DNA from: Amycolatopsis coloradensis
Lineage (GTDB): Bacteria; Actinomycetota; Actinomycetes; Mycobacteriales; Pseudonocardiaceae
Reading direction: 5' to 3'
Assembly: GCF_001953865.1 (NCBI RefSeq)
Contig: NZ_MQUQ01000010.1
Coordinates: 47,860-111,859, forward strand
DNA length: 64,000 nucleotides
Made by a program: the position numbers and the translations under genes. Below, in pieces: positions 37,884 through 45,441 of this stretch. The first letter of the stretch is position 1, and every line of letters starts with the position of its first letter. Below the pieces are notes generated by a model that saw only the letters and a program-made list of their open reading frames with translations, did no database searches and was not told where the DNA came from.

Positions 37884-38258
37884 GTGAAAGATCTGGTCTC
37901 GTCCTGGGTGGAATCTTCGGCTCGTAGCACGCTTTCCCGGCTGCACCAGCAGATCGGTGTCGCCGGGCTCGCGGCGGCGGCGGCCGTACCCGGGCTGTCG
38001 GCCGTCTTCGATCAGCACTCCGCCGCGGTGCGGGACATCCTCGCGGCGGGGGTCGAAGGCTCGGCGGCGGTCGCCGGGGTCGTCCTGCTGGCCGGCTACA
38101 CGCGAGGGCTGCTGGACGAGGCGAAAACCACGGGCTGGACGTTCCGTGCCCCGGCCGATCTGTCCGCTTGGACCACCAGTGACTGGATCACCGCGCGGCT
38201 GGTCGGCGTGTGTTCGCTGGCCGTCACGATCGACGACCGGCCGACCGGGAGCGGGTAG
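37884..38258 (+). CDS. Hypothetical protein (124 aa)
   Basis: This alanine-rich helical protein starts MKDLVSSWVESSARSTLSRL and contains DQHSAAVRDILAAG and a segment AVAGVVLLAGYTRGLLDEA. It looks like a small soluble all-helical protein with one moderately hydrophobic stretch. No domain is recognised with confidence. It stands alone between the lyase gene and a convergent membrane-protein gene. Confidence 0.6.
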   Translation: MKDLVSSWVESSARSTLSRLHQQIGVAGLAAAAAVPGLSAVFDQHSAAVRDILAAGVEGSAAVAGVVLLAGYTRGLLDEAKTTGWTFRAPADLSAWTTSDWITARLVGVCSLAVTIDDRPTGSG

Positions 38259-38292
38259 GGCGGCCGGACGCCCCACCCGCTCCTGGGGAAGG

Positions 38293-39225
38293 TCAGCGGT
38301 ACTCCGGCGGAGGGGGCATGTTTCCACCGGGGGACCGCTGGCCGGGATCCTGGTGCTGGGACACCTGACCCTGGCTGGGCGGGAACTGCTGGTGCTGCGT
38401 CGGCTGCTGACCCGTCCGGTTCGGGTCGGCGGCGTGGTGCCCGGCGGACACCGGCTGGTCGACCGTCGTGCGCTCGGTCGGCACGTCACCCGAGCGGCCT
38501 GCGTCTTCGCGACCGCGCTGGTAGGCCTCGGCCTGTGCCTTCGCGGCGGGGATCTCCGACTCGGCCCGGCCGAGCCAGGTGTCCCAGCGCTGCTGCATCG
38601 GCTTGATGAGACCACCGCCGACACCGACGACGGCGATGCCGCCGACCGTGGCGAGCACGGTGATCAGCACCGGCAGCGTGACCGCGGTGGCCACGCCGAT
38701 CTGGTTCAGCGCGGCGATCACACCGAGACCCCAGATGAACACCGAGGCGATGGTGGCGAGCACCTTGCCGTAGGAAACTCCGGCGAGGGCGTTGGCGACC
38801 AGGTCCTTGACCGCCTTGGCGATCGCGCCGGCGATCACCACGATGATGATCGCGACGATGGCGCGCGGCAGCCAGGCGACGATCTCGTTGAGCAGTGAAC
38901 TCACCGGGTTCGGGCCGAACACGCCGAACGCGAACTGCAGGGCGATCAGCAGGATCGCGTAGTAGACGATCTTGCTGATGATGTCCGACGCGTCGAACTG
39001 GCTTCGCGCGAGCATCTGTTTGAAGCCCCCGCGTTCGAGGAGCCGGTTGAATCCGACCTTCTCGAGCACCATGCTCACGGCTTTGGCGAGCGCTTTCGCG
39101 ATCAGCCAGCCGATGAACAGGATGACCAGGAACGCGAGTAGTTTCGGGACGAAGGTGGCGACCGAACTCCAGGCGCTCGACACGCCTTGACCGAAATCGA
39201 CGGCCGCCAGTGCTGATGTGGCCAC
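38293..39225 (-). CDS. MscS-related membrane protein with conserved TM-helix repeats
   Basis: This 310-residue protein has five to six transmembrane segments. They include repeats of the type seen in MscS-like proteins with 'conserved TM helix' units (PKLLAFLVILFIGWLIAKAL; WLPRAIVAIIIVVIAGAIA; VLITVLATVGGIAVVGVGGG). The large beta domain of true MscS channels is missing. Instead there is a hydrophilic Gln/Pro/His-rich tail of about 75 residues. The GTG at 39225 has AAGGGAGAAC upstream. A mechanosensitive or osmotic role is an inference from the family. Confidence 0.75.
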   Translation of the reverse strand: MATSALAAVDFGQGVSSAWSSVATFVPKLLAFLVILFIGWLIAKALAKAVSMVLEKVGFNRLLERGGFKQMLARSQFDASDIISKIVYYAILLIALQFAFGVFGPNPVSSLLNEIVAWLPRAIVAIIIVVIAGAIAKAVKDLVANALAGVSYGKVLATIASVFIWGLGVIAALNQIGVATAVTLPVLITVLATVGGIAVVGVGGGLIKPMQQRWDTWLGRAESEIPAAKAQAEAYQRGREDAGRSGDVPTERTTVDQPVSAGHHAADPNRTGQQPTQHQQFPPSQGQVSQHQDPGQRSPGGNMPPPPEYR

Positions 39226-39322
39226 TGGACGTTCTCCCTTCCACCACTGGAGGTTCCAGGCTGGTGGGACGGGAATACCCGCCATTCGGGCGAGCACACG
39301 TTAGGCCACCCGAACGAGTGGG

Positions 39323-39535
39323 TCAGCCGCAACAGCCGCCTCCGCAGCAACCGCCTCCGCCCGATGGGACGGGGGCCGGACCGGAAGCCGAACCGGTCAG
39401 CGCGACGGTCGTCAGCAGCTTGACGGTGTCCTGGTGGCCTTCGGGGCACGGCGCGGGCGCGCCGGACTCGCTCATCGGCCGGAGCAGTTCGAAGGTTTCG
39501 GTGCACTCGCGGCAGCGGTAGGCGTAAGTCGGCAT
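39323..39535 (-). CDS. FmdB-family small zinc-ribbon protein
   Basis: This 70-residue protein begins MPTYAYRCRECTETFELLRPM, the FmdB zinc-ribbon pattern with a CxxC knuckle, and a second cysteine follows in APCPEGH. A Gly/Cys tail (GGGGCCGGGCCG) ends it. FmdB-type proteins are often proposed as small regulators; the function is not established. It is divergent from the phosphodiesterase gene. Confidence 0.85.
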   Translation of the reverse strand: MPTYAYRCRECTETFELLRPMSESGAPAPCPEGHQDTVKLLTTVALTGSASGPAPVPSGGGGCCGGGCCG

Positions 39536-39585
39536 GCGCTCATCTTCTCATCTCCTTTCCTCTCGCGGGATGGCAAGCTGGCCGG

Positions 39586-40710
39586 GTGGAACTGCCTGTC
39601 GCGGCGCGTGTGCCGCACCTCGGCCAAGTCGTCCCGTCCGTCCTCTCCGCCCTCGGCGCCGCCGGGTTCGCTAACTCACTGAACCTCGCCGAGGCGTCCA
39701 GCGCCTGTGTCCTGCTCATCGACGGTCTCGGCTGGGAACTGCTGGCCGAGCATGCCGCAGACGCGCCTGTGCTCACTCAACTGGCGAAGTCGCCGCTGCG
39801 GGTCGGTTTCCCGGCCACGACCGCGGCCGGGCTCGGCGCGATCGGCACCGGGCTGGCCTCGGGGGAGCACGGCCTGGTCGGCTACAGCTTCGAAGTCCCC
39901 GGGGCGGGCGTCATGAACGCCTTGCGTTGGGCCAGTCACGTGGACGGCGGCGATCTCCGCGGCGCGCTGCCGCCGCGCGAGGTCCAGCCCCTGCCGACGA
40001 CGTTCGAGCGCGCGGCGGCCGCCGGGATCACGACCAGCGTGGTCTCGTCGGCGAAGTTCGCGGACACCGCGCTCACCCGCGCCACGCAGTCCGGCGCCCG
40101 CTACGTGGGCGTCCACGCGCTCGGCGACCTCGCCGCCCGCGTCCTGAACTGTCTCCAGGCACGTCCGGCGTTCTGCTGGGGCTATCACAGCGAACTCGAC
40201 ATGCTGGGCCACATCTACGGACCGGGTTCGTCTCCGTGGCGGATGCAACTGCGGCACGTCGACAAGCTGGTCGAGTCCGTTGTGGACGGTCTGCCGTCCG
40301 GTGCGCTCCTCGCGGTCGTGGCCGACCACGGCATGGTGACCGTCGAGGGCGCGCTCGACATCGACGAGACGCCCGCGCTGCTCGGCGGGGTCCGGGCCAT
40401 CGGGGGCGAGGTCCGGGCCCGGCACGTCTACAGCGAACCGGGGGCGGAGGCCGACGTGCTGGCGGCCTGGCGTGAGGTGATCGGCGACCGGGCGTGGATC
40501 ACCTCGCGCGAGGAGGCCGTCGAGGCGGGCTGGTTCGGGCCGGTCGCCGACCGGGTCCGGCCGCGCATCGGCGACGTCGTCGTGGCGGCGAAGGGGCGTT
40601 TCGGTCTCGTGCGGGAACTGGCCGAGGCCGTCGAGTCCTCGATGGTCGGTCAGCACGGCTCGCTGACCCCGGCCGAACAACTCATCCCGCTGGTCCTCGC
40701 GCGCGGTTAA
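39586..40710 (+). CDS. Type I phosphodiesterase/nucleotide pyrophosphatase family protein
   Basis: This 374-residue enzyme belongs to the alkaline phosphatase superfamily. Metal ligands and nucleophile are visible as LLIDGLGW (Asp46), GFPATTAAGLGAIGTG (Thr78/79), WGYHSELDMLGHIYGP and VVADHGMV. No signal peptide is present, so it is probably cytoplasmic. It would hydrolyse phosphodiester or pyrophosphate bonds of nucleotides. The start is the GTG at 39586. Its stop codon is 2 bp from a hairpin that fills the gap to the convergent methyltransferase. Confidence 0.85.
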   Translation: MELPVAARVPHLGQVVPSVLSALGAAGFANSLNLAEASSACVLLIDGLGWELLAEHAADAPVLTQLAKSPLRVGFPATTAAGLGAIGTGLASGEHGLVGYSFEVPGAGVMNALRWASHVDGGDLRGALPPREVQPLPTTFERAAAAGITTSVVSSAKFADTALTRATQSGARYVGVHALGDLAARVLNCLQARPAFCWGYHSELDMLGHIYGPGSSPWRMQLRHVDKLVESVVDGLPSGALLAVVADHGMVTVEGALDIDETPALLGGVRAIGGEVRARHVYSEPGAEADVLAAWREVIGDRAWITSREEAVEAGWFGPVADRVRPRIGDVVVAAKGRFGLVRELAEAVESSMVGQHGSLTPAEQLIPLVLARG

Positions 40711-40712
40711 GC

Positions 40713-40777
40713 CGCGTTTCGTCCTCTGGTTGCGGTCCTTGCGGTGCGCAACTACCGCAACTAGAGGACGAAACGCG
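40713..40777. repeat. GCGTTTCGTCC-family hairpin, copy C
   Basis: The arms 40713-40736 and 40754-40777 pair over 24 positions with one G-T wobble (CTCTGG opposite CTAGAG). The inner hairpin is TTGCG/CGCAA around GTG. It fills the whole 67-bp gap between two convergent stop codons (40710 and 40778), so it is well placed to end transcription from both sides. Confidence 0.85.
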
Positions 40778-41347
40778 TCAGTCCGGCTTCCTGGCCGAGA
40801 AACTGATGGAGCGTTTCGGGACGTGGTCGACCTTGATGTCGGTGAATCCGGCGTCCTGGAGCCGGGGCCAGACCGAAACCGGGTCGAGCGCGTTCATCGT
40901 GTCGCCGAGGTGGAGGAGCCGGAACGGCGCGCTCGCCAGGCTGTCCATCGCCCGCAGGAGACCGCCGGAGCGGAGCACCCGGAACGCCTCGGCGAAGATC
41001 GCGTCCTGCAACCCCGTCGTCGGCACGTGGTGCAGCATCGTGAAGCAGACGACCGCCGAGAATCCGCCGTCCTCGAAGGGCATCGCCGCGCCGTCACCAT
41101 GGACGATCCGCACCCGGCCGTCGAACTCCCGCTTGAGGAGATCCACCGACGCTTCGTCGATTTCGAGGGAGGTGAGCCGGGGGACGAGCCCGGCCAGGGC
41201 CCGGGTGGTCGCGCCGTAGCCGGGGCCGATCTCCAGTACGGAGTCGCCGAGATCGAAACCGGCGACGTTGCGCGGCATCTCGGCGGCGACGGCCTTAGCC
41301 CACAGCGCGGAACTGCAGAGTTTGCGGTGCACCAGGTTCATCGGCAT
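40778..41347 (-). CDS. Class I SAM-dependent methyltransferase
   Basis: This protein of about 189 residues has the Rossmann methyltransferase motifs VLEIGPGYGATTRAL (motif I), LTSLEIDEASVDLL (acidic residue of motif II), VHGDGAAMPFEDGGFSAVVC and FRVLRSGGLLRAMD. The substrate is unknown; the layout resembles UbiE/Methyltransf_11 enzymes. Starts at 41347 (MPMNLVH) or 41341 (MNLVH) are both possible. It is divergent, by 45 bp, from an AraC-type regulator that may control it. Confidence 0.88.
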   Translation of the reverse strand: MPMNLVHRKLCSSALWAKAVAAEMPRNVAGFDLGDSVLEIGPGYGATTRALAGLVPRLTSLEIDEASVDLLKREFDGRVRIVHGDGAAMPFEDGGFSAVVCFTMLHHVPTTGLQDAIFAEAFRVLRSGGLLRAMDSLASAPFRLLHLGDTMNALDPVSVWPRLQDAGFTDIKVDHVPKRSISFSARKPD

Positions 41348-41392
41348 GAATCCGAAGCTAGCCGTGACCGGTAGGCGATAGGCTGCCAAGTG

Positions 41393-42145
41393 ATGTCGAA
41401 TATCGGACTCCTTCCCCCGATGGCGACGGCGATGGTGCTCGGCGAAATGGACCTGCCCGCGGGCACCTGGTTGCCGTGGCACGAGCACGACGGTCACCAG
41501 CTCGCGTGGGCGGCGCGGGGGATTCTGAGCGTGAACGTCGGCGAGCAGCACTGGGTGCTCCCGCCGACGAGGGCGTTGTGGATCCCGGCCGGAGTCGTCC
41601 ACCGGACCGGCGCCACCGCGCAGACCGTGTTGCGGGGTGTCTACGCGGCTCAGGACCGGTGTCCTGTTCGCTGGGCCGTGCCGACGCTCGTCGCCGTCCG
41701 GCCGCTCCTGCGGGAGCTGCTGGAACATTTGGGCTCGGCCGAGCTCGACGACGGCGCCCGCCGCCGCGCCGAAGCCGTCGTCTTCGACCTGCTCGAACCG
41801 GTGGACGTCGTGCCGATCAGCGTGCCGATGCCCTCCGACGGGCGCGCGCTGGCCGTCGCGCGTGCGGTGATCGCCGATCCGGCGGACCGGCGTGGCCTCG
41901 CGGACTTCGCGCACGGCGCGGGCGCGAGCGAACGCACGCTCGCGCGGCTGTTCCTCACCGAGTGCCGGACGACGTTCGGCGCGTGGCGGGTGCAGGCCCG
42001 GTTGCGCGCGTCGCTGCCGCTGCTGGCCGAGGGCATGCCGCTGACCGCGGTCTCCCGCCGGATCGGCTACTCCTCGCCGAGCGCGTTCGTCGTCGCCTTC
42101 CGCCGGGCCGTCGGTGTGACACCGGGCGCCTACTTCGGCGGTTGA
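41393..42145 (+). CDS. AraC-family transcriptional regulator with cupin sensor
   Basis: This 250-residue regulator has an N-terminal cupin-type sensor (PWHEHDGHQLAWAARGILSV, then TRALWIPAGVVHRT) and a C-terminal AraC double helix-turn-helix (GASERTLARLFLTECRTTF and LTAVSRRIGYSSPSAFVVAF). The histidine-rich cupin start is typical of the group that senses small hydrophobic or metal-linked ligands. It is divergent from the methyltransferase gene. Confidence 0.88.
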   Translation: MSNIGLLPPMATAMVLGEMDLPAGTWLPWHEHDGHQLAWAARGILSVNVGEQHWVLPPTRALWIPAGVVHRTGATAQTVLRGVYAAQDRCPVRWAVPTLVAVRPLLRELLEHLGSAELDDGARRRAEAVVFDLLEPVDVVPISVPMPSDGRALAVARAVIADPADRRGLADFAHGAGASERTLARLFLTECRTTFGAWRVQARLRASLPLLAEGMPLTAVSRRIGYSSPSAFVVAFRRAVGVTPGAYFGG

Positions 42146-42271
42146 GCGAGGACTGGAACCACGGCGTGGCTTTGCGCGTGAGGCGTTGTCCCGTGTCCGC
42201 GAGACTTCACCGGAGCGCCCCTCTCACGGCTCGATCGGCGCGCTCAGAAGGGACACGGTTACCGTTTCCGC

Positions 42272-42559
42272 GTGCCTCGACGTAACCGGCCCGAACGCGG
42301 TGGACGCCCAGACCTCGGCGCGTCGACCGGCTGGGCGCGCTCCGAATCGGCCACGGACGGCGAATGGCTGGTCCGGACCGTGCCCGGCGCGCAAGCCACC
42401 AAGGACTACCGCTGCCCCGGCTGTGACCACGAGATCCGGCCGGGGACCCCGCATCTGGTCGTCTGGCCCGCCGACGACACCGGCGGGGTCGCCGACCGAC
42501 GCCATTGGCACAAGGCGTGCTGGGACGCGCGGTCCCGGCGCCGCCCCGGCCGCTGGTGA
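42272..42559 (+). CDS. Small conserved protein with a CxxC/HxxxC zinc site
   Basis: This 95-residue basic protein has RCPGCDHEI and, 30 residues on, HWHKACWD, together forming a plausible single zinc site. The same small protein is conserved in actinobacteria and is sometimes mislabelled as ATP/GTP-binding; I see no nucleotide-binding motif. The GTG start is assumed. It is convergent with an acetyltransferase gene 11 bp on. Confidence 0.65.
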   Translation: MPRRNRPERGGRPDLGASTGWARSESATDGEWLVRTVPGAQATKDYRCPGCDHEIRPGTPHLVVWPADDTGGVADRRHWHKACWDARSRRRPGRW

Positions 42560-42570
42560 TCCGGCACGAC

Positions 42571-43071
42571 TCAGCGCCGCAGGTGCAGTGAAGGCGCTCC
42601 CTCGAACTCCTCCTTCGTGTGGATCCTGAAACCGAGCCGCTCGGCGACCCGGATCGACGGTTTGTTGGACTCCATGATGTTCGCGATCACCGGGACGTCC
42701 GGGATCTCCCGCTCCGCCCAGTCGACGACGGCGGCCGCCATCTCCGTCGCATAGCCTTTGCCCCAGGCGAACGGCCAGAAGCGGTACGCGAGGTTCAGCA
42801 CGCGCTCGCCGTTCCATTCGTGATACCGGACGCCGCCGAAGCCGGCGATCACGTCCGGATCGTCCAAAGCGGACACCGTCACGTAGCCGAAACCATGCTC
42901 GGCCCATTGCTTCATCCAGACGTCGAAGAGTTCGCGCGAACCTTCGACGGTGTGCGGCACGACGTTGAACTTGTTCGTCTCCGTATCGGCCTGCAGTGCG
43001 ACGATGTTCTCGCGATCCGCCTCGTGCAGCGGCCGCAGCAGCAGCCTCTCCGTCTTGATCTCTGTCAGCAC
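42571..43071 (-). CDS. GNAT-family N-acetyltransferase (RimJ/RimL-like)
   Basis: This 166-residue enzyme begins with TERLLLRPLHEADRENI, the start typical of the RimJ/RimL-like group, and contains the acetyl-CoA loop FWPFAWGKGYATEMAAAV and NKPSIRVAERLGFRI. The acceptor (a protein N-terminus, an antibiotic or a metabolite) is unknown. The GTG at 43071 is chosen; a longer version would start at an ATG that overlaps the divergent hydrolase gene. Confidence 0.87.
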   Translation of the reverse strand: MLTEIKTERLLLRPLHEADRENIVALQADTETNKFNVVPHTVEGSRELFDVWMKQWAEHGFGYVTVSALDDPDVIAGFGGVRYHEWNGERVLNLAYRFWPFAWGKGYATEMAAAVVDWAEREIPDVPVIANIMESNKPSIRVAERLGFRIHTKEEFEGAPSLHLRR

Positions 43072-43111
43072 GGCTCCGACGGTAGACCCGGGGTACGACA
43101 GAATTGTCGCC

Positions 43112-43849
43112 ATGACGGATCTCCCGCTGGTACTGCTGCACGCCTTCCCCGTCGACGCCCGCATGTGGGACCCGGTGCGCGCGCCGCTTTCGGAACGCCT
43201 TCGGTTGATCACCCCCGACCAGCGCGGTCTCGGCCGCAGCCCGCTGCCGGAAACCGACCGGGAGCCCGACCTGGACGACGCCGCCCGCGACGTCGTGGCG
43301 CTGCTCGACCGGCTCGAACTCGACAAGGTGGTCCTCGGCGGCTGCTCGATGGGCGGCTACCTGACGATGGCGGTGCTGCGCGTCGCACCGGAACGCGTGG
43401 GCGGTCTCGTGTTCATCGACACCAAGGCGACGGCCGACACTCCCGAAGCCGCGCAAACCAGGCACGACCTCGCGGCGCGGGTCGAAGTGGAAGGCACCGG
43501 ATGGCTGCCCGAAACCCTCACGCCAGGACTGCTCGCCGAGAAGGCCGCCCCCGAGGTGTCCGAACGGCTTCGCGAACTGATCACGACGCAGCCACCGTCG
43601 GGGATCGCGTGGGCGGCCCGCGCGATGGCGGCACGGCCCGATTCGGCCGGGACACTGCGATCGGCGAACGTACCAGCGCTGGTCGTGGTCGGCGAAGAGG
43701 ACCGCCTGACCCCGTTGGACGCGGCGAACACCCTGGTGGAGACGTTGCCGGACGCGACACTGGTCGTGCTGCCGGAGGCGGGACATCTCACGCCGCTGGA
43801 AGATCCGGCCGGAGTCGTCGAAGCGATCTTGGGCTGGTACCCCGCGTAG
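43112..43849 (+). CDS. Alpha/beta-fold hydrolase
   Basis: This 245-residue hydrolase has the nucleophile elbow GGCSMGGYL (Ser), the catalytic Asp in VVGEEDRLTP and the His in PEAGHLTPLE, plus the oxyanion-side LLHAFPVDARMW. Length and motifs fit the esterase/3-oxoadipate enol-lactonase-like group. The substrate is unknown. The ATG overlaps the region just upstream of the divergent acetyltransferase start. Confidence 0.88.
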   Translation: MTDLPLVLLHAFPVDARMWDPVRAPLSERLRLITPDQRGLGRSPLPETDREPDLDDAARDVVALLDRLELDKVVLGGCSMGGYLTMAVLRVAPERVGGLVFIDTKATADTPEAAQTRHDLAARVEVEGTGWLPETLTPGLLAEKAAPEVSERLRELITTQPPSGIAWAARAMAARPDSAGTLRSANVPALVVVGEEDRLTPLDAANTLVETLPDATLVVLPEAGHLTPLEDPAGVVEAILGWYPA

Positions 43850-43958
43850 AAACGTTTCCCTCGCCCCTTTGAAGGTATAGCGGACAGGGGGACTTGTGGC
43901 AAGCCCCCATTCCCGGTCCACAATTCGTGCCTTCACGTTTTGCCGAAGGGGGATTCCC

Positions 43959-45167
43959 ATGCGTGTACTCCTGTCCACTATCGGGACGAGGGGCGAGGTG
44001 CAGCCACTGGTGGCGCTGGCGGTGCGATTACGGGAACTTGGCCAGGAGGTCCGGCTTTGCGCGCCGCCGGATTTCCGGGAATGGGCCGAAGGGCTCGGGA
44101 TCTCCTTTGCCCCGTTGGGGCCCGGGCTCCGGCCGACCGCGAAACCGGATTCCGGCATGACCAAGGCGATGGCCACGCCGGAAGGGCGCCGTGAGCTGGC
44201 CGAGGCCATGGTGGTGAACCAGTTCGAGACGATGCCGGAGGTGGCCGAGGACTGCGACGCCGTCGTCGCGGGAATGGCTTTGAACATCGCCGCCCATTCG
44301 GTCGCGGAGCGGAAAGGAATTCCCTATTTCTTCACCGCTTATTGCCCGATAACGCTGCCTTCGCTGCACCATCGTCCACCCGTTTTCCCCGGATGGGCTC
44401 CCCAAGATCCCGAAGCCGCCATCCCGGCCTTGTGGGCCGACGACGCGGAACGGTGGAACGGGCAATGGGGTGGCGTGCTCGCCGCGCGGCGGAAACTGCT
44501 GGGCCTGCCGCCGGTCGACGACGTCCGCGGGCACATCTTCACCGAGCGGCCGTGGCTGGCCGCCGATCCGGTGCTGGCGCCGTGGCGGGAACCGTCCGCG
44601 CTGGACGTGCACCAGACCGGCGCCTGGATCCTGCCGGACCACAGCCCGTTGTCCCCGGAACTGGAGGCGTTCCTCGACGACGGGGAACCGCCGGTCTATT
44701 TCGGATTCGGGAGCATCCGCGCGCCGGAAGAGATCGCGAAGGCGATGATCGAGGCGGCGAGGGCGCACGGGCGGCGGGCGATCGTGTTCCGCGGCTGGAC
44801 CGAACTGGCGCTGATCGACGACGAACCCGACTGCCTCGCGATCGGGGACGTCAACCAGCAGGCGCTCTTCCCGCGGGTCGCGGCGGCCGTGCACCACGGT
44901 GGTGCCGGTACGACCACGGCGGCGACCAGGGCCGGGGTCCCGCAGGTGCTCGTCCCGCAGAAGTTCGACCAGCCCTACTTCGCGCAGCGCGTCCGGGACC
45001 TCGGGGTGGGGACCTCGATCACCGGGGAACCGACGGCGGAGTCGCTGACCTCGGCGCTCGCGGAGGTGCTGCGGCCGGAGGTCGCGGAGTGGGCGCGTCA
45101 GGCCGGTGGTGAGGTGCGGGTCGACGGGGCCGATGTGGCGGCTCAGCTCCTCATGACTTCGGTCTAG
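43959..45167 (+). CDS. GT1 glycosyltransferase resembling glycopeptide-antibiotic glycosyltransferases
   Basis: This 402-residue enzyme starts MRVLLSTIGTRGEVQPLVAL, almost as in the Gtf enzymes of vancomycin-type pathways. It continues with MCAP-like LCAPPDF, IFTERPWLAADPVLAP and QTGAWILPDHSPLSPELEAF, and ends with the sugar-nucleotide region HHGGAGTTTAATRAGVPQ. Gtf-like enzymes of Amycolatopsis attach sugars to peptide cores. Here no peptide synthetase or sugar genes are nearby, so it may glycosylate another lipid or natural product, or detoxify macrolides. The ATG is supported by GAAGGGGGA eight bases upstream. Confidence 0.85.
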   Translation: MRVLLSTIGTRGEVQPLVALAVRLRELGQEVRLCAPPDFREWAEGLGISFAPLGPGLRPTAKPDSGMTKAMATPEGRRELAEAMVVNQFETMPEVAEDCDAVVAGMALNIAAHSVAERKGIPYFFTAYCPITLPSLHHRPPVFPGWAPQDPEAAIPALWADDAERWNGQWGGVLAARRKLLGLPPVDDVRGHIFTERPWLAADPVLAPWREPSALDVHQTGAWILPDHSPLSPELEAFLDDGEPPVYFGFGSIRAPEEIAKAMIEAARAHGRRAIVFRGWTELALIDDEPDCLAIGDVNQQALFPRVAAAVHHGGAGTTTAATRAGVPQVLVPQKFDQPYFAQRVRDLGVGTSITGEPTAESLTSALAEVLRPEVAEWARQAGGEVRVDGADVAAQLLMTSV

Positions 45168-45441
45168 CCCCCGCGCGTTGTCCCGGCGCACCCAATGTGG
45201 CATTGGGTGCACCCAACGCACCCAATGCCACATCCGGCGCATCCGGCTTCGCGTTCGCCCCGCCCGCAAGTAGTCGACTAATTGCGGGAGAACGGCCCGG
45301 GCTTGATGATCTCGAAGGCCACCTTGAGACGGTCAACGCCCCAAGGTGGCCTTCAGGACCCCGGGCCCGCCCGCAAGTAGTCGACCTCTAGTTGCGGTGG
45401 TTCGCACTACCGACTCCCGCAACTAGAGGACTACTTGCGGG
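45168..45441. repeat. Repeat island 2: mosaic of hairpins between convergent genes
   Basis: The elements repeat those of island 1. GCACCCAATG/CATTGGGTGC is at 45188-45210, and its alternative longer pairing ATGTGGCATTGGGTG/CACCCAATGCCACAT covers 45195-45232. CCCGCAAGTAGTC paired with GACTAATTGCGGG is at 45263-45288 (one mismatch). GAAGGCCACCTTG/CAAGGTGGCCTTC is at 45314-45354, inside outer GGCCCGGG/CCCGGGCC. A hybrid hairpin at 45370-45441 closes it. There is no gene in the stretch. The final element reaches into the APH-type gene and provides its last codons. Confidence 0.8.
45370..45441. repeat. Hybrid hairpin joining two repeat families
   Basis: The outer arms CCCGCAAGTAGTC (45370-45382) and GACTACTTGCGGG (45429-45441) belong to the CCGCAAGTAG palindrome seen at 24753. 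The inner arms CTCTAGTTGCGG and CCGCAACTAGAG are the core of the GCGTTTCGTCC family. Three extra bases (GAC) on the left side interrupt the pairing. It looks like a recombinant of two families. Confidence 0.75.

Noticed and set aside
45188..45441. Insertion-sequence ends flanking a lost transposase in island 2
   Set aside because: No transposase fragment, no pair of matching terminal repeats at the island borders and no target duplication could be seen.
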